From Diphasiastrum complanatum (Eukaryota; Streptophyta; Lycopodiopsida; Lycopodiales; Lycopodiaceae), in the NCBI GenBank assembly GCA_029204225.1, contig CM055109.1:39190844-39254843 (forward strand): 64,000 bases of DNA, given 5' to 3'. The translations under genes and the position numbers were made by a program. The notes below the pieces were generated by a model, which saw nothing but the letters and a program-made list of their open reading frames with translations, was not told the origin of the DNA and searched no databases. Positions 22,090 to 34,300 of the stretch are shown one piece after another (the stretch's first letter is position 1; each line of letters opens with the position of its first letter).

Positions 22090-22913
22090 CAAAACTTAAG
22101 AGTTTTTTGAATATTTTCTTGGCACCTATAATTCATTATCATTTGTCTCGTTGAATAAAAACACAGAGTCGATTGAGGAGCACGGCTTCCTTGATGGCGC
22201 CATTCGTAATGTGCATGCAAAAATCTGAAACAATGAACTATGAATCTAAAAATTTGCGTAGACAAAAAGCCATGAATTTGAGAAAATGTGTTGGCAAAAA
22301 TTTGAAACACTGATCTATTTGGCGCCACAAATTAACTCTGGTTAGCCTTGTTAACCATGATTTGACAATGCATATACATTAATGGTACATCGATTTTCTC
22401 ATCTCAACCATCTGTCATATTCATTTTCAATATTTTTGGGTCTCTTCGGGCAGTGATGAGCTAGAAGGACAGGCCTCATCAACCAATAGCATTTCCACAT
22501 GTTGTCCGACGAAACAGCAATATATTTTTTTTTGTTATTATTTTATTTATATTTGGAAAATTCTACGTTATGTAGAACCCCGATTTCAAGGTTTCAATTG
22601 GTCCACATGGCAACAAAAATAAGAAAAAAAAATAATAATAAAAAAACATCTTTTTCAAAGGCCCTCTTCGGGCTCTAAGTTTCTCTAATGGTAAAAATAA
22701 AATAGAGAGGTAATTTGAAGAATCATGGTATTAAGAGTGTTATAGTGCTTTGATGAGATAACATACAATTATATTTAAAAATTCATTATTATTGCAATAA
22801 CATACATATTCACATGGGATATGATTTGCCAACTAAAGGCGCCCTTCTCCAAGAACAACTAAAAATCATAGTTTCATTCAATAATTATAGTGCAATATGG
22901 TGAGTAAATGAGA
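22090..22913. other. AT-rich spacer, no gene recognised
   Basis: Contains the short repeat blocks shared with 18.3-18.7 kb (about 22,755-22,900) and otherwise nothing that I can assign. Confidence 0.5.
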
Positions 22914-23452
22914 CAAGCACCATCTCGCTCTCGGTATGCGTAAATGTGATGTCTTCAAAACAATAAACTTGTGACTTACTAACACTGATATATCCACAGT
23001 TTCAAAGCCCGCACTCTTTCGAATACAAATTGTTGTGTGATGTATGGTTAGATACCTTGCATCTTCATGATAGTAACCAAGTTGCTACATTAATAAGCAA
23101 TAAGAAAGGGGCATGCATCACGCGGTACTTTGCCTCCAATCTTGCGCATACAAGCAGACAATTGTTGCAGGGAAAATAAGAATAAGTTCATTTTTGGTCC
23201 TTGTTCTATGTTAGTGGCACAAAATATCTTTCAAATAGTTGATATGGGATTTCTAGTGGTTGGCCACACACATGAGGACATTGACCAAGTTTTCAGTGTC
23301 ATATCTAGAGCATTAAAATCCAATTCTATTCTTACAATGTCATATATGCTAGCAAAAATTGGTCAAAAAATAGGTGGTGGTTATATTGAAACAACTGAGG
23401 GTGAGTTATTAGATCAAATGGTAGATTGGAAAGAATTTATTTTATTTTTTTA
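22914..23452 (+). repeat. Left arm of a 0.54 kb inverted repeat, with DUF7869-like coding fragment
   Basis: Reverse complement of about 23,703-24,245 with very few differences by eye. The arm carries a plus-strand copy of the DUF7869-like coding segment from 23,121 (LRIQADNCCRENKNKF, GHTHEDIDQVFS). The coding match stops at 23,452, where a 22 bp direct repeat begins (23,454-23,475 and 23,495-23,516). It therefore looks like an inverted partial duplication of the longer right arm. Confidence 0.9.
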
Positions 23453-23465
23453 TCTTCATCTTGAT

Positions 23466-24200
23466 CTAGATCCTTATCTTTATTATTCCTTTTACTTCAT
23501 CTTGATCTAGATCCTTCATGGGAGCGAGGAAGATTGCTTGATCTCTTGATGGTATGGAGTGTAAGAGTGTGAAGTGTTCACTCCACGAGTTTTCACCATC
23601 ATTATAATAGTACTTCCATTGCATGATCGGCTCACCATTCGACATTTGGGAACGAAAGTAATGAGGATTGGTATGTCCTTCCAATCCATCGTTTCCATGA
23701 ACAATATAGAAAAATAAAATAAATTCTTTCCAATCTACCATTTGATCTAATAACTCACCCTCAGTTGTTTCAATATAATCACCACCTATCTTTTGACCAA
23801 TTTTTGCTAGCATATATGACATTGTAAGAATAGAATTGGATTTTAATGCTCTAGATATGACACTGAAAACTTGGTCAATGTCCTCATGTGTGTGGCCAAC
23901 CATTAGAAATCCCATCTCAACTATTTGAAAGATATTTTGTGCCACTAACATAGAACAAAGACCAAAAATGAACTTATTCTTATTTTCCCTGCAACAATTG
24001 TCTACTTGTATGCGCAAGATTGGAGGCAAAGTACCGCGTGATGCATGCCCCTTTCTTATTGCTTATTGATGTAGCAACTTGGTTACTACCATGAAGATGC
24101 AAGGTATCTATCCATACATCACACAACAATTTGTGTCCGAAAGAGTGTGGGCTTTGAAACTGTGGATATATCAGTGTTTGTAAGTCACAAGTTTATTGTT
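23466..24200 (-). pseudogene. DUF7869-like protein fragment (right arm of inverted repeat)
   Basis: The minus-strand frame 24,029-23,466 (187 codons) has an LRIQVDNCCRENKN block, followed by GHTHEDIDQVFS and a C-terminal part with QWKYYYNDGENSW. This pattern (Asn/Cys-rich motif, then a VGHTHEDIDQ-type motif) resembles the domain I recall as Pfam DUF7869, found in uncharacterised, possibly transposon-derived proteins. Upstream coding (WIDTLHLHGSNQVATSIS) continues in another frame: four G's at 24,051-24,048 on the minus strand, where three would keep frame. No start codon is seen, so it is a fragment. Family assignment is from memory and moderate. Confidence 0.6.
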
Positions 24201-24249
24201 TTGAAGACATCACATTTATGCATAGTGAGAGCGAGATGGTGCTCGCAAA

Positions 24250-24474
24250 GAACAACGCCCTCATTTGACATATGTTGTAGATGTGTTTGAGGTGATGCAT
24301 GCTTTTCTAAAATCTCATGCATTACAGCCAGTCCCTGAGATGAATGTTTATGTTTTTTAAAAGTGCTAGTACTTCTGTGAAATTTGTACACAATATTATA
24401 GCATGCTTCTACAATAACTCACCAGAACACTCTCGAAAGAGTTTCAAAACACTCTTAAGTCTATCCAGAGTTCG
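24250..24474. other. Junction between inverted repeat and gypsy gag
   Basis: Short AT-rich stretch. The last 80 bases may already belong to gag (SRKSFKTL-like translation), but the boundary cannot be placed. Confidence 0.35.
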
Positions 24475-24969
24475 ATGCCAGGTCAGTTACCCACTAGCCA
24501 AATCCAACATAGACGCGAGAATACATGGTGCCCTCATTGTCGAGGTGCACACACTGGCAATGAGTGCCCATCATACCAACCGGTCCCAGATACTTCATTG
24601 ATCAAATGTGACATCTGCGACTTTATGGGTCATATCTCATTCTATTGCTATTATAACCCGAGGAACCAGCCTCACAACCAGTCAGGGGGACATTATCAAC
24701 CTCCTAGACACCAGTTTGTTTCACAAGATCAAAATCAGCATTATCCACCAAGAAACAACCAAGTCCATATACAAGAGTTGCCCAGACAATCTAGACATGA
24801 ACCTCAACCACAGCTGGCGCTCTTAGGACCACCTCCAAGGGGACAACCTGATCTAGGAGCACAAAAACATAGACACCCTCGAGAATCTGCACAAACACAT
24901 TTTGTAGAAAACTCCTATGATCACTCATATCATCACGATACAACACTCCCATCTGTTAGTTCTCAATAA
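24475..24969 (+). pseudogene. Ty3/gypsy gag, zinc-knuckle region
   Basis: 165-codon block containing two variant zinc knuckles (CPHCRGAHTGNEC and CDICDFMGHISFYC) followed by a Gln/Pro/His-rich spacer. It ends at a TAA at 24,967-24,969, and the next block (25,070 on) lies in another frame, so an indel separates them. The upstream capsid part is missing or too diverged to see. Confidence 0.75.
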
Positions 24970-25069
24970 TATCAAACTGACAACTCATGCTCGTGCAAAC
25001 GAGATGAATATTCCACACCACCAAAAAAATCCGCATAGTTAGCAGCGTTATGTTATTGCCACAGGCCCA

Positions 25070-26985
25070 ATGAGCAACCGCTATTTTATTTGTGGCGAAA
25101 CTGGCCACTTCATGGTTGACTGTAAAGTTAAGAAACAATACCACGCGGAGTGTCCAGACTATGTTCGCAAACACAATTTCAAAGACTGTTCAAAACAACC
25201 TAACAGGATCTTTCCAGCACGTCATACATCATCCGAACCTATTAGAGTTCTCACTAGAGCACAACGCCAACAACAAGAACAACAGCAAAACAATGAAAAA
25301 TCAGTTGACCCACATGGAAGCCACTTGACAGCTTTCACATTACCCAAAGACTACCCAGACCCAAATGTGGAACAAAGGTAGTACAATGAATTTAGAGATG
25401 AGTTTTTGCGAGAGGAAAAACATACGAAAAGTGTGTTATTCGTTCAGATTCCTGAAAAAGAGTCCCTACAAGGACTTGAAATATTTTTCGACCTCTTGCA
25501 AGCTCAACTCACTATGCCATTCCATAGCGCGGTAAAATCTTTCACCGGGCTTCAACGCTATATCCAACATAGTTTTCAGCTGCCTACTATTCCTGATGAC
25601 CAGAGAAAAACAGAAGAGATTCTTGAAATTTCCCAGATTCCTATGAATCTGCTGAATATAGGTGTTGCTAAGGGGACTAGCATCACCTTGTCTTTGTCCT
25701 ATAAAGACTATCCCGTAGTATGCGCTATCCTTGATAGTGGATCAGGCGTCAATATAATGGCTTTGTTATTGGCAAAGTCATGGGGCTTCCATACCCTTGA
25801 TCAACCACGATATAAACTTTGCATGGCTGATCAACGAGTTATAGACCCCGCTGGTCATTTATCAAATAGTAAAGTTCGAATAGCAAGTGTCAAATTTGTA
25901 ATCGATTGTGTCATCTTGGACTTACCAGAAGATGCCAATACTTATAAAGTCCTTCTTGGTACACCTTAGCTCCAGATGGCAAGTGTTGTCCAAGATTGGA
26001 AGCATAGCAAAATCACCTTTGGCAATCACGACAAACAAGTCACTGTTGACTCAACTGGCCATGTCAAGCCCGCTAAAGTTTATGATGATTGGTCATCAAC
26101 AACTTATGACGAATCAAATATTGTCCCGATCCAACCAAAAGGCCACTATACGAGATCCACGGACATAATCAATTGGGGTCAAGCACTAGCCATTGTGGAC
26201 TGTGCTGATTTCAATCGATGTCGTATCGAAACCGCTGCAGAAGATGTAGATATTCTCCCATCTTCTACCGACATTGATACACCCATCATCCCACTTATGA
26301 TGATTGACCCGATTCCACTACCGCCCCATGTTTCAAAAGAAGGTATTATTTTCATGGATAATGTTGAAATGACGGATGAACATATACTCCTTTATCTAGA
26401 TGCCCCACGTTATCCGCCAAAATCAATTTCTCAGGAGATCAAGTCACCAAGGCCGTTGGCTCATGTCCAACTAACATCCAAAGTACCCAACACACAAGCA
26501 TATAGGCCCAAGCCCAAAGTATACACATGGGATGTGTATCCAGATGAAGTTTGGGATACAATCGATGATGACATGATAAGTGAGGCAACAACACCACCCA
26601 CTCAAAAACCTCGGTTACAAAAAAAGTAAAATTATCAATACAAAATTAACTGAGCGTCAAAAACATATGCGTAAGAAGCTTAGGCAGCCGATTAAGCCCT
26701 TGTCTAAAGAGACAGAAATCAAACCATCAGACCAAGCTTCCATGTCCGGTAGTGACTCAACTCAAGTGATTTCCAAAGTTCCAAAAAACTTTGTGCAACC
26801 ACCTTTTGATCTTCCACAAAAATTTAAAGATTTCATACTGGATAACGTTGTTATCCAGTTACCGCAGCCACACCGGGAACCTACACCAAGTTCCAACTCC
26901 TTTGAAGGACCAGCTAAAACGATGTCGTTAAACCTTAATGATCCTGACGAGGAGATGGATCGAATAGTCCATGTCGGTGCACACT
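25070..26985 (+). pseudogene. Ty3/gypsy gag-protease remnant
   Basis: One frame from 25,070 to 26,629 broken only by TAG at 25,379-25,381 and TAG at 25,967-25,969. It has a zinc knuckle (CGETGHFMVDC), a second Cys/His cluster (CPDYVRKHNFKDC), a Gln-rich spacer, and a retropepsin with ILDSGSGVNIM and the closing LLGTP motif. The TAG after LLGTP stands where gypsy proteases have Trp (LLGxPWL). Downstream is an acidic Pro-rich linker; a frame change occurs at an A run near 26,620 and the reading continues to about 26,985, where it is cut by an antisense copia fragment. No reverse transcriptase of this element is visible. Confidence 0.8.
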
Positions 26986-26987
26986 CT

Positions 26988-28250
26988 GAATTTTGTTTAA
27001 TGAAATAGACAACTGTTCTTTTCGAGAATTTGTCAATAAAGGTAATGAAGTACTTTGCATCTAGCAATGAAGGAGTTTGCATAGGTCCACATATATCTGT
27101 ATGAACAACATCTAAGAGATCTTTTGTTGTATGCATATGGTTTGATCTAAAAGGAATCCTAGCCTGCTTCCCAAAAATGCAGCTATGACAGACAAGGAGA
27201 TCGCCTTACCAGAAGGATAATCGAGATCAAGGACCATGGATTGTTTGGTCATGTTCAAAATAGATGCATGATTCATGTGTCCTAAGCGATGATGCCATAG
27301 TAATACTTTATTGACTAGAATAGATGTTTTCAAGGTTTGACTAGACTCAGAATAATAGTGTGCCAATCTATATAAGTAACAATACCTCTTGCCGAGTGCC
27401 AGGATCTAATTACTCCTATCAATAATTCTACATTGATCAGATTCAAATTCTACCTTATGACCTAAATCTATAATTCTACTCACTGATAACAGATTTGTAG
27501 AGAGTTTAGGAACATATAAAACCTTTGATAGTAATTTGAATTGATTATGATGAAATCACAATCTTACAGTACCTTCACCTTCAATAGTGTGAGTACTATT
27601 GTCACCAAGATAAACAAATTTCTTCGTGCTGTAAAGAGTGTAGGAGTTGAAGATCTCACGTTGATTGGTCATATGTTGAGTTGCTCCAAAATCCAGAAAC
27701 CATGAATCATCCAAAAATGCGCTTTGATCTTTGACCATGAATGCAATTTCATCCACTTCAACCTGGGGAGATGATAAGATTGTATTTGCTTGTTGATCAG
27801 GTTGTTTGGCTGCATTCTTCGCTTGGAGAATTCGGCAATCCTTGATCTCATGGTTATTGCGCTTGCAATACCTGCAAAACATCTTCTTCTTTGACTGTGG
27901 ATTCGATGACTGTTCTTGACCTTGAGTCTGTTTCTGATTCATTGCAGCCTTCTTGGAGCTTTGCTGCTTCTGTCGCTTCGAGACTTTGTTGAGATATAGA
28001 GCTTTGTGTCCAATCTGTGTATCTGATATATTGAGGATAGTAAGTGCGAAAGCTTTATCGTCCTTCAATTTTCACTTTGAGTTGTCGTCTTCAAGTTTTA
28101 CTTCTGTACTTGTAACAACATCCCATAATTTGCTAGCAATTAGCAAGGTTTTCATCTTAAATTCCCACAAATAATAATTGGATCCATTCAGCTTGTCTGT
28201 GATAAGACCGGCTTTACTTTGAGAATCCATCTGGAACTTAGTCTGTGATG
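26988..28250 (-). pseudogene. Copia family A fragment: gag, protease, start of integrase
   Basis: Minus-strand copy of family A from the gag start (about 28,230) to the integrase core (FITFIDKFSKRT). Gag has an internal deletion after DTQIGH that removes about 0.4 kb relative to the copy at 32,088. The zinc knuckle CRYCKRNNHEIKDC is intact. The protease active site reads DFG (27,693-27,685) where the full copy has DSG, a TCT to TTT change expected to abolish catalysis. It abuts the gypsy gag-protease remnant in opposite orientation. Confidence 0.88.
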
Positions 28251-28599
28251 GAATTCATTCAAGATTCTTCTTGCACATGTTTTTGATCATTGATCTAGGA
28301 TCAAATGCGACCTCTTTAGGTTTTATGTCCGCTCATCTGATACCTGCAAGAATCATAGTTTTCTGTTTTGCTACTCTGCATATTTAGTTGTGTTTCTTGG
28401 CATAGACTGCAGCACCTGCAAAACTACTCTCATTCTGTGTGCAAAACAATGCTTGATAAAATACACGGGTTTCTACAAGCCGTTAGAAATTTTTTTATTC
28501 ATAATATGAAGCTTATTCTTTATTTGCCAAACCCATTTTGGATTTTTCTGGAATGCATCTAAGTAGTTGTGAATTGTCAAAAATTCTTAACTTTGTAGA

Positions 28600-30420
28600 C
28601 TTAGATCAGGAGCAGATTGAGAGGAATAACATATTGTTTGAATTCAAAGATGTTTTTCCATAAGAATTACCTCATGGAAGACCACCGTCTAGGTTGGTAG
28701 ACCACAAGATTGAGTTAATTATAGGTTGTCACCCTATTTCTAGACAACCATACAAGTTTTCTCATAAAGAAGAGATAGAGATTAGTAAGCAAATTAAAAA
28801 TTATTTGAAAATGGGTCATATTCAGCCAAGTAAGTCACCATGGGGTGCTCATGTTCTTCTGAAAGCGAGGAAAGATGGAGGCTTCCGGATGTGTGTTGAC
28901 TACAAGGGGTTGAATAAGGTAACTATTAAGAATAAATATCCATTACCTCATATGGATAATCTGGTAGATTGATTAGGTGGAGCTAAATACTTCACAAAAA
29001 TAGATCTTAGAACCGGATATCGTCATATTTAAATTCATCCGAGTGATGTGCAAAAGATTGGTTTTTGGATGAGATTCAATCATTATGAATTCGTAGTGCT
29101 TCCTTTTGGGTTGCTACATTCAAAAGATGATGAGCAATATTTCTCATCCATACCCGGGTCAATGTGTAGTTGTATTCTTAGATGATATACTCATCTATAG
29201 TAGAATGCTTAAGGAGCATTTGCATCATCTTACAACTGTCTTGAGAATTTTCTAAAGAGAGAAATTATTTGCTAAAGAGTCTAAATGTGAGCTTTCTAAG
29301 CATGAATTGTTGTACCTCAGTCATAAGATCACCCGTAGTGGGTTGAAGATAGACAAGAGTAAAGTCAAAACAGTGCTTGAGTGGCCGATACCAAAGACGG
29401 TTAGAGAAATCAAATATTTTCTCGATTTTACAGTTTTCTTTCGTAAGTCAATTGAAGATTATGCAAAGGTAACAGCGCCTTTAAATAATCTGACTAAAGG
29501 CAGAGGTAATAACAAGAAAAAGAGAGGTCAACCTAGTACGCATATTAAGTGGAATGATGAATTGAGCCAATGCTTTGAGAAACTCATACAGATGGTTACT
29601 TCAGCTCCTATTTTATAGATCACGAATCCAGATATACCTTATGTCGTGCGAACAAAAACAAGTGATTTGGCGACAGGAGCGGTTCTTCTCTAAAATAATG
29701 GGCCGATAGCGTTTGAGAGCAAGAAACTTACTGGACCTCGGTTGCGGTATACAACTCAGGAGAAGGAGTTATTTGCTGTGATACATGGACGTAAAACCTG
29801 GAGGCATTACTTGTATAGTAGTCAGTTTATAGTGTATACAGATCAGCTAGTCTCTAAAGTACTTTTGTAATCAGAACGATCTGAGGAGTCATAAAGCTCG
29901 TTTGGACTGAGCTTATGTAGAAATTTGATCATGAGATCCGATATTTCAAAGGCAGCTCTAACCAAGTTGTGGATGTGCTTTAGTCAGATTGGTAAATTAA
30001 ATGAACTTTTATTCACCTAGATTTCCACTGATTTATATCCTTCACTAAGAAGGATGTGTGAATTACATTCTCATTTTGGTCCCATCTGGAGAATGGTTGA
30101 GATAGGAAAAAATGAGAATGGAATAGAGATTAATTCACAAGGGTCTCAAGTTCCTTTGAAAGATAAGAAGATAATGGAACAGTTCTCTATCTGAGGTGGT
30201 TTACTATTTCGGAATGGGAAAGTTTGTGTACCAGCGGATGATGAGATAAAGAAGAGGATTCTTTATAAGTGTCATGATGTTCCCTGTGCAAGTCATCTAG
30301 GTATACACAAGACTAGACTTGGCCAGAAGAGAGCTTTATTGGCCAAAACTCAAGCTATTTGTTGAGTTTTATGTGGTTAAATGTAGACCTTGTTAGTTAG
30401 CCGAAGCTAAATGCTTAAAG
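28600..30420 (+). pseudogene. Ty3/gypsy pol remnant: reverse transcriptase, RNase H, integrase zinc finger
   Basis: Order as in gypsy: RT fingers ([32 protein letters not shown]), palm with KIDLRTGYRH and the FLDD catalytic motif (near 29,175), connection (LEWPIPKTVREIKYFL), RNase H (TTQEKELFAVIHG, YTDQ), then the tether and HHCC finger (ILYKCHD...SHLGIHKTR). At least six in-frame stops and two frameshifts are visible, among them TGA near 28,971 just before LGGAKYF. Same family as 13,470-13,911. Old, inactive. Confidence 0.88.
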
Positions 30421-30592
30421 ATAGGAGTAAAAAACCAATGAGTAAAAAATGTCAGAGATGTTTCTTTATAGAATTCAACATGCTCCCAATGCTCTAATCC
30501 TCCAACCTACATTTCCATCTAATCTCTTGTTCAAGAATATTCTACTCCTTAACTTTTGATTTCTCATTTTAGAACTGTCTCTTGTTCATATG
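30421..30592 (-). other. Tail of a gypsy element split by the copia insertion
   Basis: Lies directly left of the family A element. Because the right flank (37,334-37,516) is the minus-strand end of a gypsy integrase, this short stretch is probably its 3' continuation. Similarity is weak. Confidence 0.35.
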
Positions 30593-31130
30593 GGATATGT
30601 TGGATTATTCTCCTTCTTACCAATCGTCTAATCCATTTTAATCTTCATCCATTGTTTATCCAGTTCTGCGGATTTTCCCATGCCTTTACACAATTTGCAG
30701 ATTTACAATTGTTTTTACACAGTCTGCAAAAATACACGGAGTTGATAATAGTGTCGCCTTTTTTGCCTATCAGGAATCTCATTGAAAAATGCAGTGTCGC
30801 ATTTTTCGCCTGACAGAAATCTCGTGTAAAATCAGTGTCGCATTTATCACTTTTTCAAAAGAGTCTCAAATGTTAAGGAAATGACTCTGGCAAAGTGTGG
30901 AGCAATCCTAAATGAGATTCAAGGGCACCTTCGTCTTTTTCACATTTTCTGACAATGTCGCATGTGGCTGTTTTAGTTCATTTCTGCAAAGCTACAGTTT
31001 TGGTTCATTTATGCAGACAGAACGTTTACGGCCAATTTCACCCCTTATCAGCAATTAATGACAAGGACCGAATGGATGCTAGGAAATCACCAGCCAACTG
31101 GCGATCCCAATTGACGACCTTATTTCTTAC

Positions 31131-31137
31131 TATAAAT
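31131..31137 (+). promoter_or_regulatory. TATA box of copia family A 5' LTR
   Basis: TATAAAT at the expected place in the middle of the LTR, conserved as TATAAATAG at 36,639-36,647 in the 3' LTR. Confidence 0.7.
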
Positions 31138-31219
31138 GGTTGTTCATATTCATACAGTTTAATCATTTTTATGATCAAATCATATTATCAAAATTATCAG
31201 AAGAAGTTTTTGAATAGTT

Positions 31220-31427
<208 letters not shown>

Positions 31428-31923
31428 CCTGCGAGCTTGAACACTCCTGAACATTCTAGCTCACTTCTTAGAGTTGTTTTAGAGATTGCTATTGCGCTAC
31501 TGCTTATCAACATTGCGCATTAATTCAGATGCGGCTTAGAAATAGCATAGAGTACGTGACTTCGATCCGCAACTTATTGTACTTATTTTTTTTTGTTTTT
31601 TTGAATCAATATTATCCTTTATTGCATTCAGCTTCATCTAAGAATGTATGCATTTTCTGGATTTCTTCGCAACTAATTATTTGTTTGATAATTTGATGCT
31701 TAATTGTTTGGCTACGTAATCATTGTAGTACTGACAATTTCAACGTTAGTTATTATAAGATCAAACATGATTTCTATCATTATTGTTTTGTTTGAAATTG
31801 ATAGGCGTAGTCATGCATTGTAAAAGTGGAAGATAGTTTATTCTGCCATGCACAAAAAGATTTCTTTCTAGACATTTGTTTCTTTTTGAGCTAGACCTAT
31901 CTTCACAACACCACTTTCTGACA

Positions 31924-31935
31924 TGGTATCAGAGC
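31924..31935 (+). promoter_or_regulatory. Primer binding site (tRNA-iMet type)
   Basis: TGGTATCAGAGC directly after the 5' LTR. Confidence 0.96.
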
Positions 31936-32087
31936 GAAAGCTCTAATACTTGATATCTTTCGTGATATCAAATTGATATCATACTCTTCAGTTCTTTTCA
32001 ACCTTTCAGTATCAGAGAATTGATTTTCCTATTGTTGGCATTACTACATCTTAGCGTCATCGATATAATCGACAGACTAAGTTCCAG

Positions 32088-32700
32088 ATGGATTCTCAAA
32101 GTAAAGTTGGTCTCATTGCAGACAAGCTGAATGGATCCAATTATCATTTGTGGAAATTTAAGATGCAAACCTTGTTAATTGCCAACGAATTATGGGATGT
32201 TGTTACAGGTACAAAAGTAAAATCTGAAGATGACGACTTAAAGTGGAAATTGAAGGACGGTAAAGCTTTCGCGCTTACCATCCTCGATATATCAAATACA
32301 CAGATTGGACACATAGCTGAAGCTAAAACGGCAAGAGACGTTTGGGACATCTTGAAGTCACTATATGAAGTGAGGGACGTAACTACTAAGTTACATCTAC
32401 AAATGAAACTCTTCACTTTCAAAATGTCTGTTGGTGTTCACTTTAGAGTCACATTAACCAGTTTAAGAATCTCTTGCAAAATCTGGCCATTGTTGGATCA
32501 GTCATAGATGGTCAAGATGCAATTATGACATTGCTTTCAAGCTTGCCCTCTACATACGAGAACTGGGTGATGATCATATTGACACACTCAAATTTAGCTC
32601 TTATTAGAGTTATCACTATGTTGCTGCAAGAAGATAATCAAAGAAGTCACTCCGTCTACTTCCTCCTTTTAGGCTCTATATGTCAACAAAGGCTCTAAGC
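32088..32700 (+). pseudogene. Copia family A gag
   Basis: Starts MDSQSKVGLIADKLNGSNY; the conserved LWKFKMQ Trp is intact, followed by ARDVWDILKSLYE. A frameshift near 32,440 moves the reading to the block with LSSLPSTYENW, typical of UBN2-type gag. Start chosen at the first ATG after the leader; the same start is seen in the 28,230 copy. Confidence 0.88.
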
Positions 32701-32780
32701 GACAGAAGTAGAAAAGCTCCAAGAAGGCTGCAATGAATCAGAAACAAACTCAAAGTCAAGCATAATCATCAGATCCACAG

Positions 32781-33191
32781 TTGAAGAAGAAGATGTTTTG
32801 CAAGTATTGCAAGCGCAATAGCCATGAGATCAAGGATTGCCGAATTCTCCAAGAGAAGAATGCAGTCAGGCAACCTGATCAACAAGCAAACATAGTCTCA
32901 TCATCTCCCCAGGTCGAAGTGGACGAAGGCGCATTCATGGTCAAAGATCAAAGCATATTTTTGGATGATTCATGGTTTCTGGATTCTGGAGCTACACAAC
33001 ATATGACCAATCAATGTGAGATCTTCAACTCCTACACGTCTTACAGCACGAAGAAATTTGTTCATCTTGGTGACAATAGTACTCACACTATTGAAGGTGG
33101 TACTATAAGATTGTGGTTCCAGCATGATCAATTCAAATTACTATCAAAGGTTTTATATGTTTCTAAACTCTCTACAAATTGTTATCCGTGA
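32781..33191 (+). pseudogene. Copia family A zinc knuckle and protease
   Basis: CCHC knuckle (CKYCKRNSHEIKDC), then WFLDSGATQHMT with an intact DSG active site, followed by the LSKVLYVSKLSTN block. A frameshift at 33,182 breaks the link to integrase. Confidence 0.88.
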
Positions 33192-34300
33192 GTAGAATTA
33201 CAGATTTAGGTCATAGGGTAGAATTCAAATCTGATCAATGCAAAATTGTTGATAGGAGTAATAAGATTCTTGCACTCGGCAAGAGGCAAGGTTAGTTATA
33301 TAGATTGGCAAGCCTTGAAAACCTATGTTCTAGTCAATAAAGCATTACTATGGCATCATCGCTTAGGACACTAGAATTATGCATTTGTTTTGAACATGTC
33401 CAGACAATCCATGGTACTTGATCTCGATTATCCTTCTGGTAAGGTCGATCTCCCTATCTGTCATAGCTGCATCTTTGGAAAGCAGACTAGGATTTCTTTT
33501 AGATCAAACCATAAGCATGCTGCAAACGATCTGTTAGATGTTGTTCATACAGATATTTGTGGACCTATCCAAACTCCTTCATTGCTAGATGCAAAATACT
33601 TCATTACCTTTATTGACGAATTCTCCAGAAGAACCGCTATTTATTTCATTAAACAAAAGTCAGAGGCTTTCATCAAATTTAGACAATTCAAAGAGCGTGC
33701 TGAGAATCAAACTGGCAAACGAATCAAAGCACTGAGGTCAGATAATGGAAAAAATACATCTCCAACAAATTCAAGGACTACTACCTTAACAACGGCATTG
33801 AGTAACAATACATTAACTCTTATTCGCCTCAGTCAAATAGTCTTGCTGAGAGAAAGAACAGAACCTTAGTTGAATCGGCAAAGTGCATGTTATCACATGC
33901 GACACTTCCGAAGTGCTTCTGGGCTGAAGTTGTTTTAACAACAACCTATATTCAGAACAGATGTCCTACTAAAGGCATCTCAGACAAAACACCACTCGAA
34001 GTTTGGACAGGTACCAAAGCTTTTGTATCAAATTTACGAGTTTTTGAATGTACTGCTTTTGTGCAGATTCCTCATGCTCTCAAAAAGAAGCTCGACTTTC
34101 AGAGTATCAAATGTGTTTTCATCAGCTACACTACTTCAGATCAAGCCTACAAGTTGTTCGATTCCATCAAGTCGAAGATTTTCACTAGCCGGGATGTCAT
34201 CTTCATTGAAGATCAGTTTCAAGACCCCAAAGGAAAGGGCAGTCCCCATGTAGCCGGCTTATCAGATTCCCCTAACGCTTTGAACTTTCTAGTTCCCTAG
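33192..34300 (+). pseudogene. Copia family A integrase
   Basis: Zinc finger (HHRLGH, CHSCIFGKQ), core with HTDICGP and FITFIDEFSRR, then RSDNG. An indel at the A run near 33,751 shifts the frame; the third catalytic residue (LAERKNRT) is in the shifted frame, with an in-frame TAA where Gln is likely. The C-terminal block (LRVFECTAFVQIPH, VFISYTTSDQAYKL) ends at a stop at 34,298-34,300. Confidence 0.88.
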
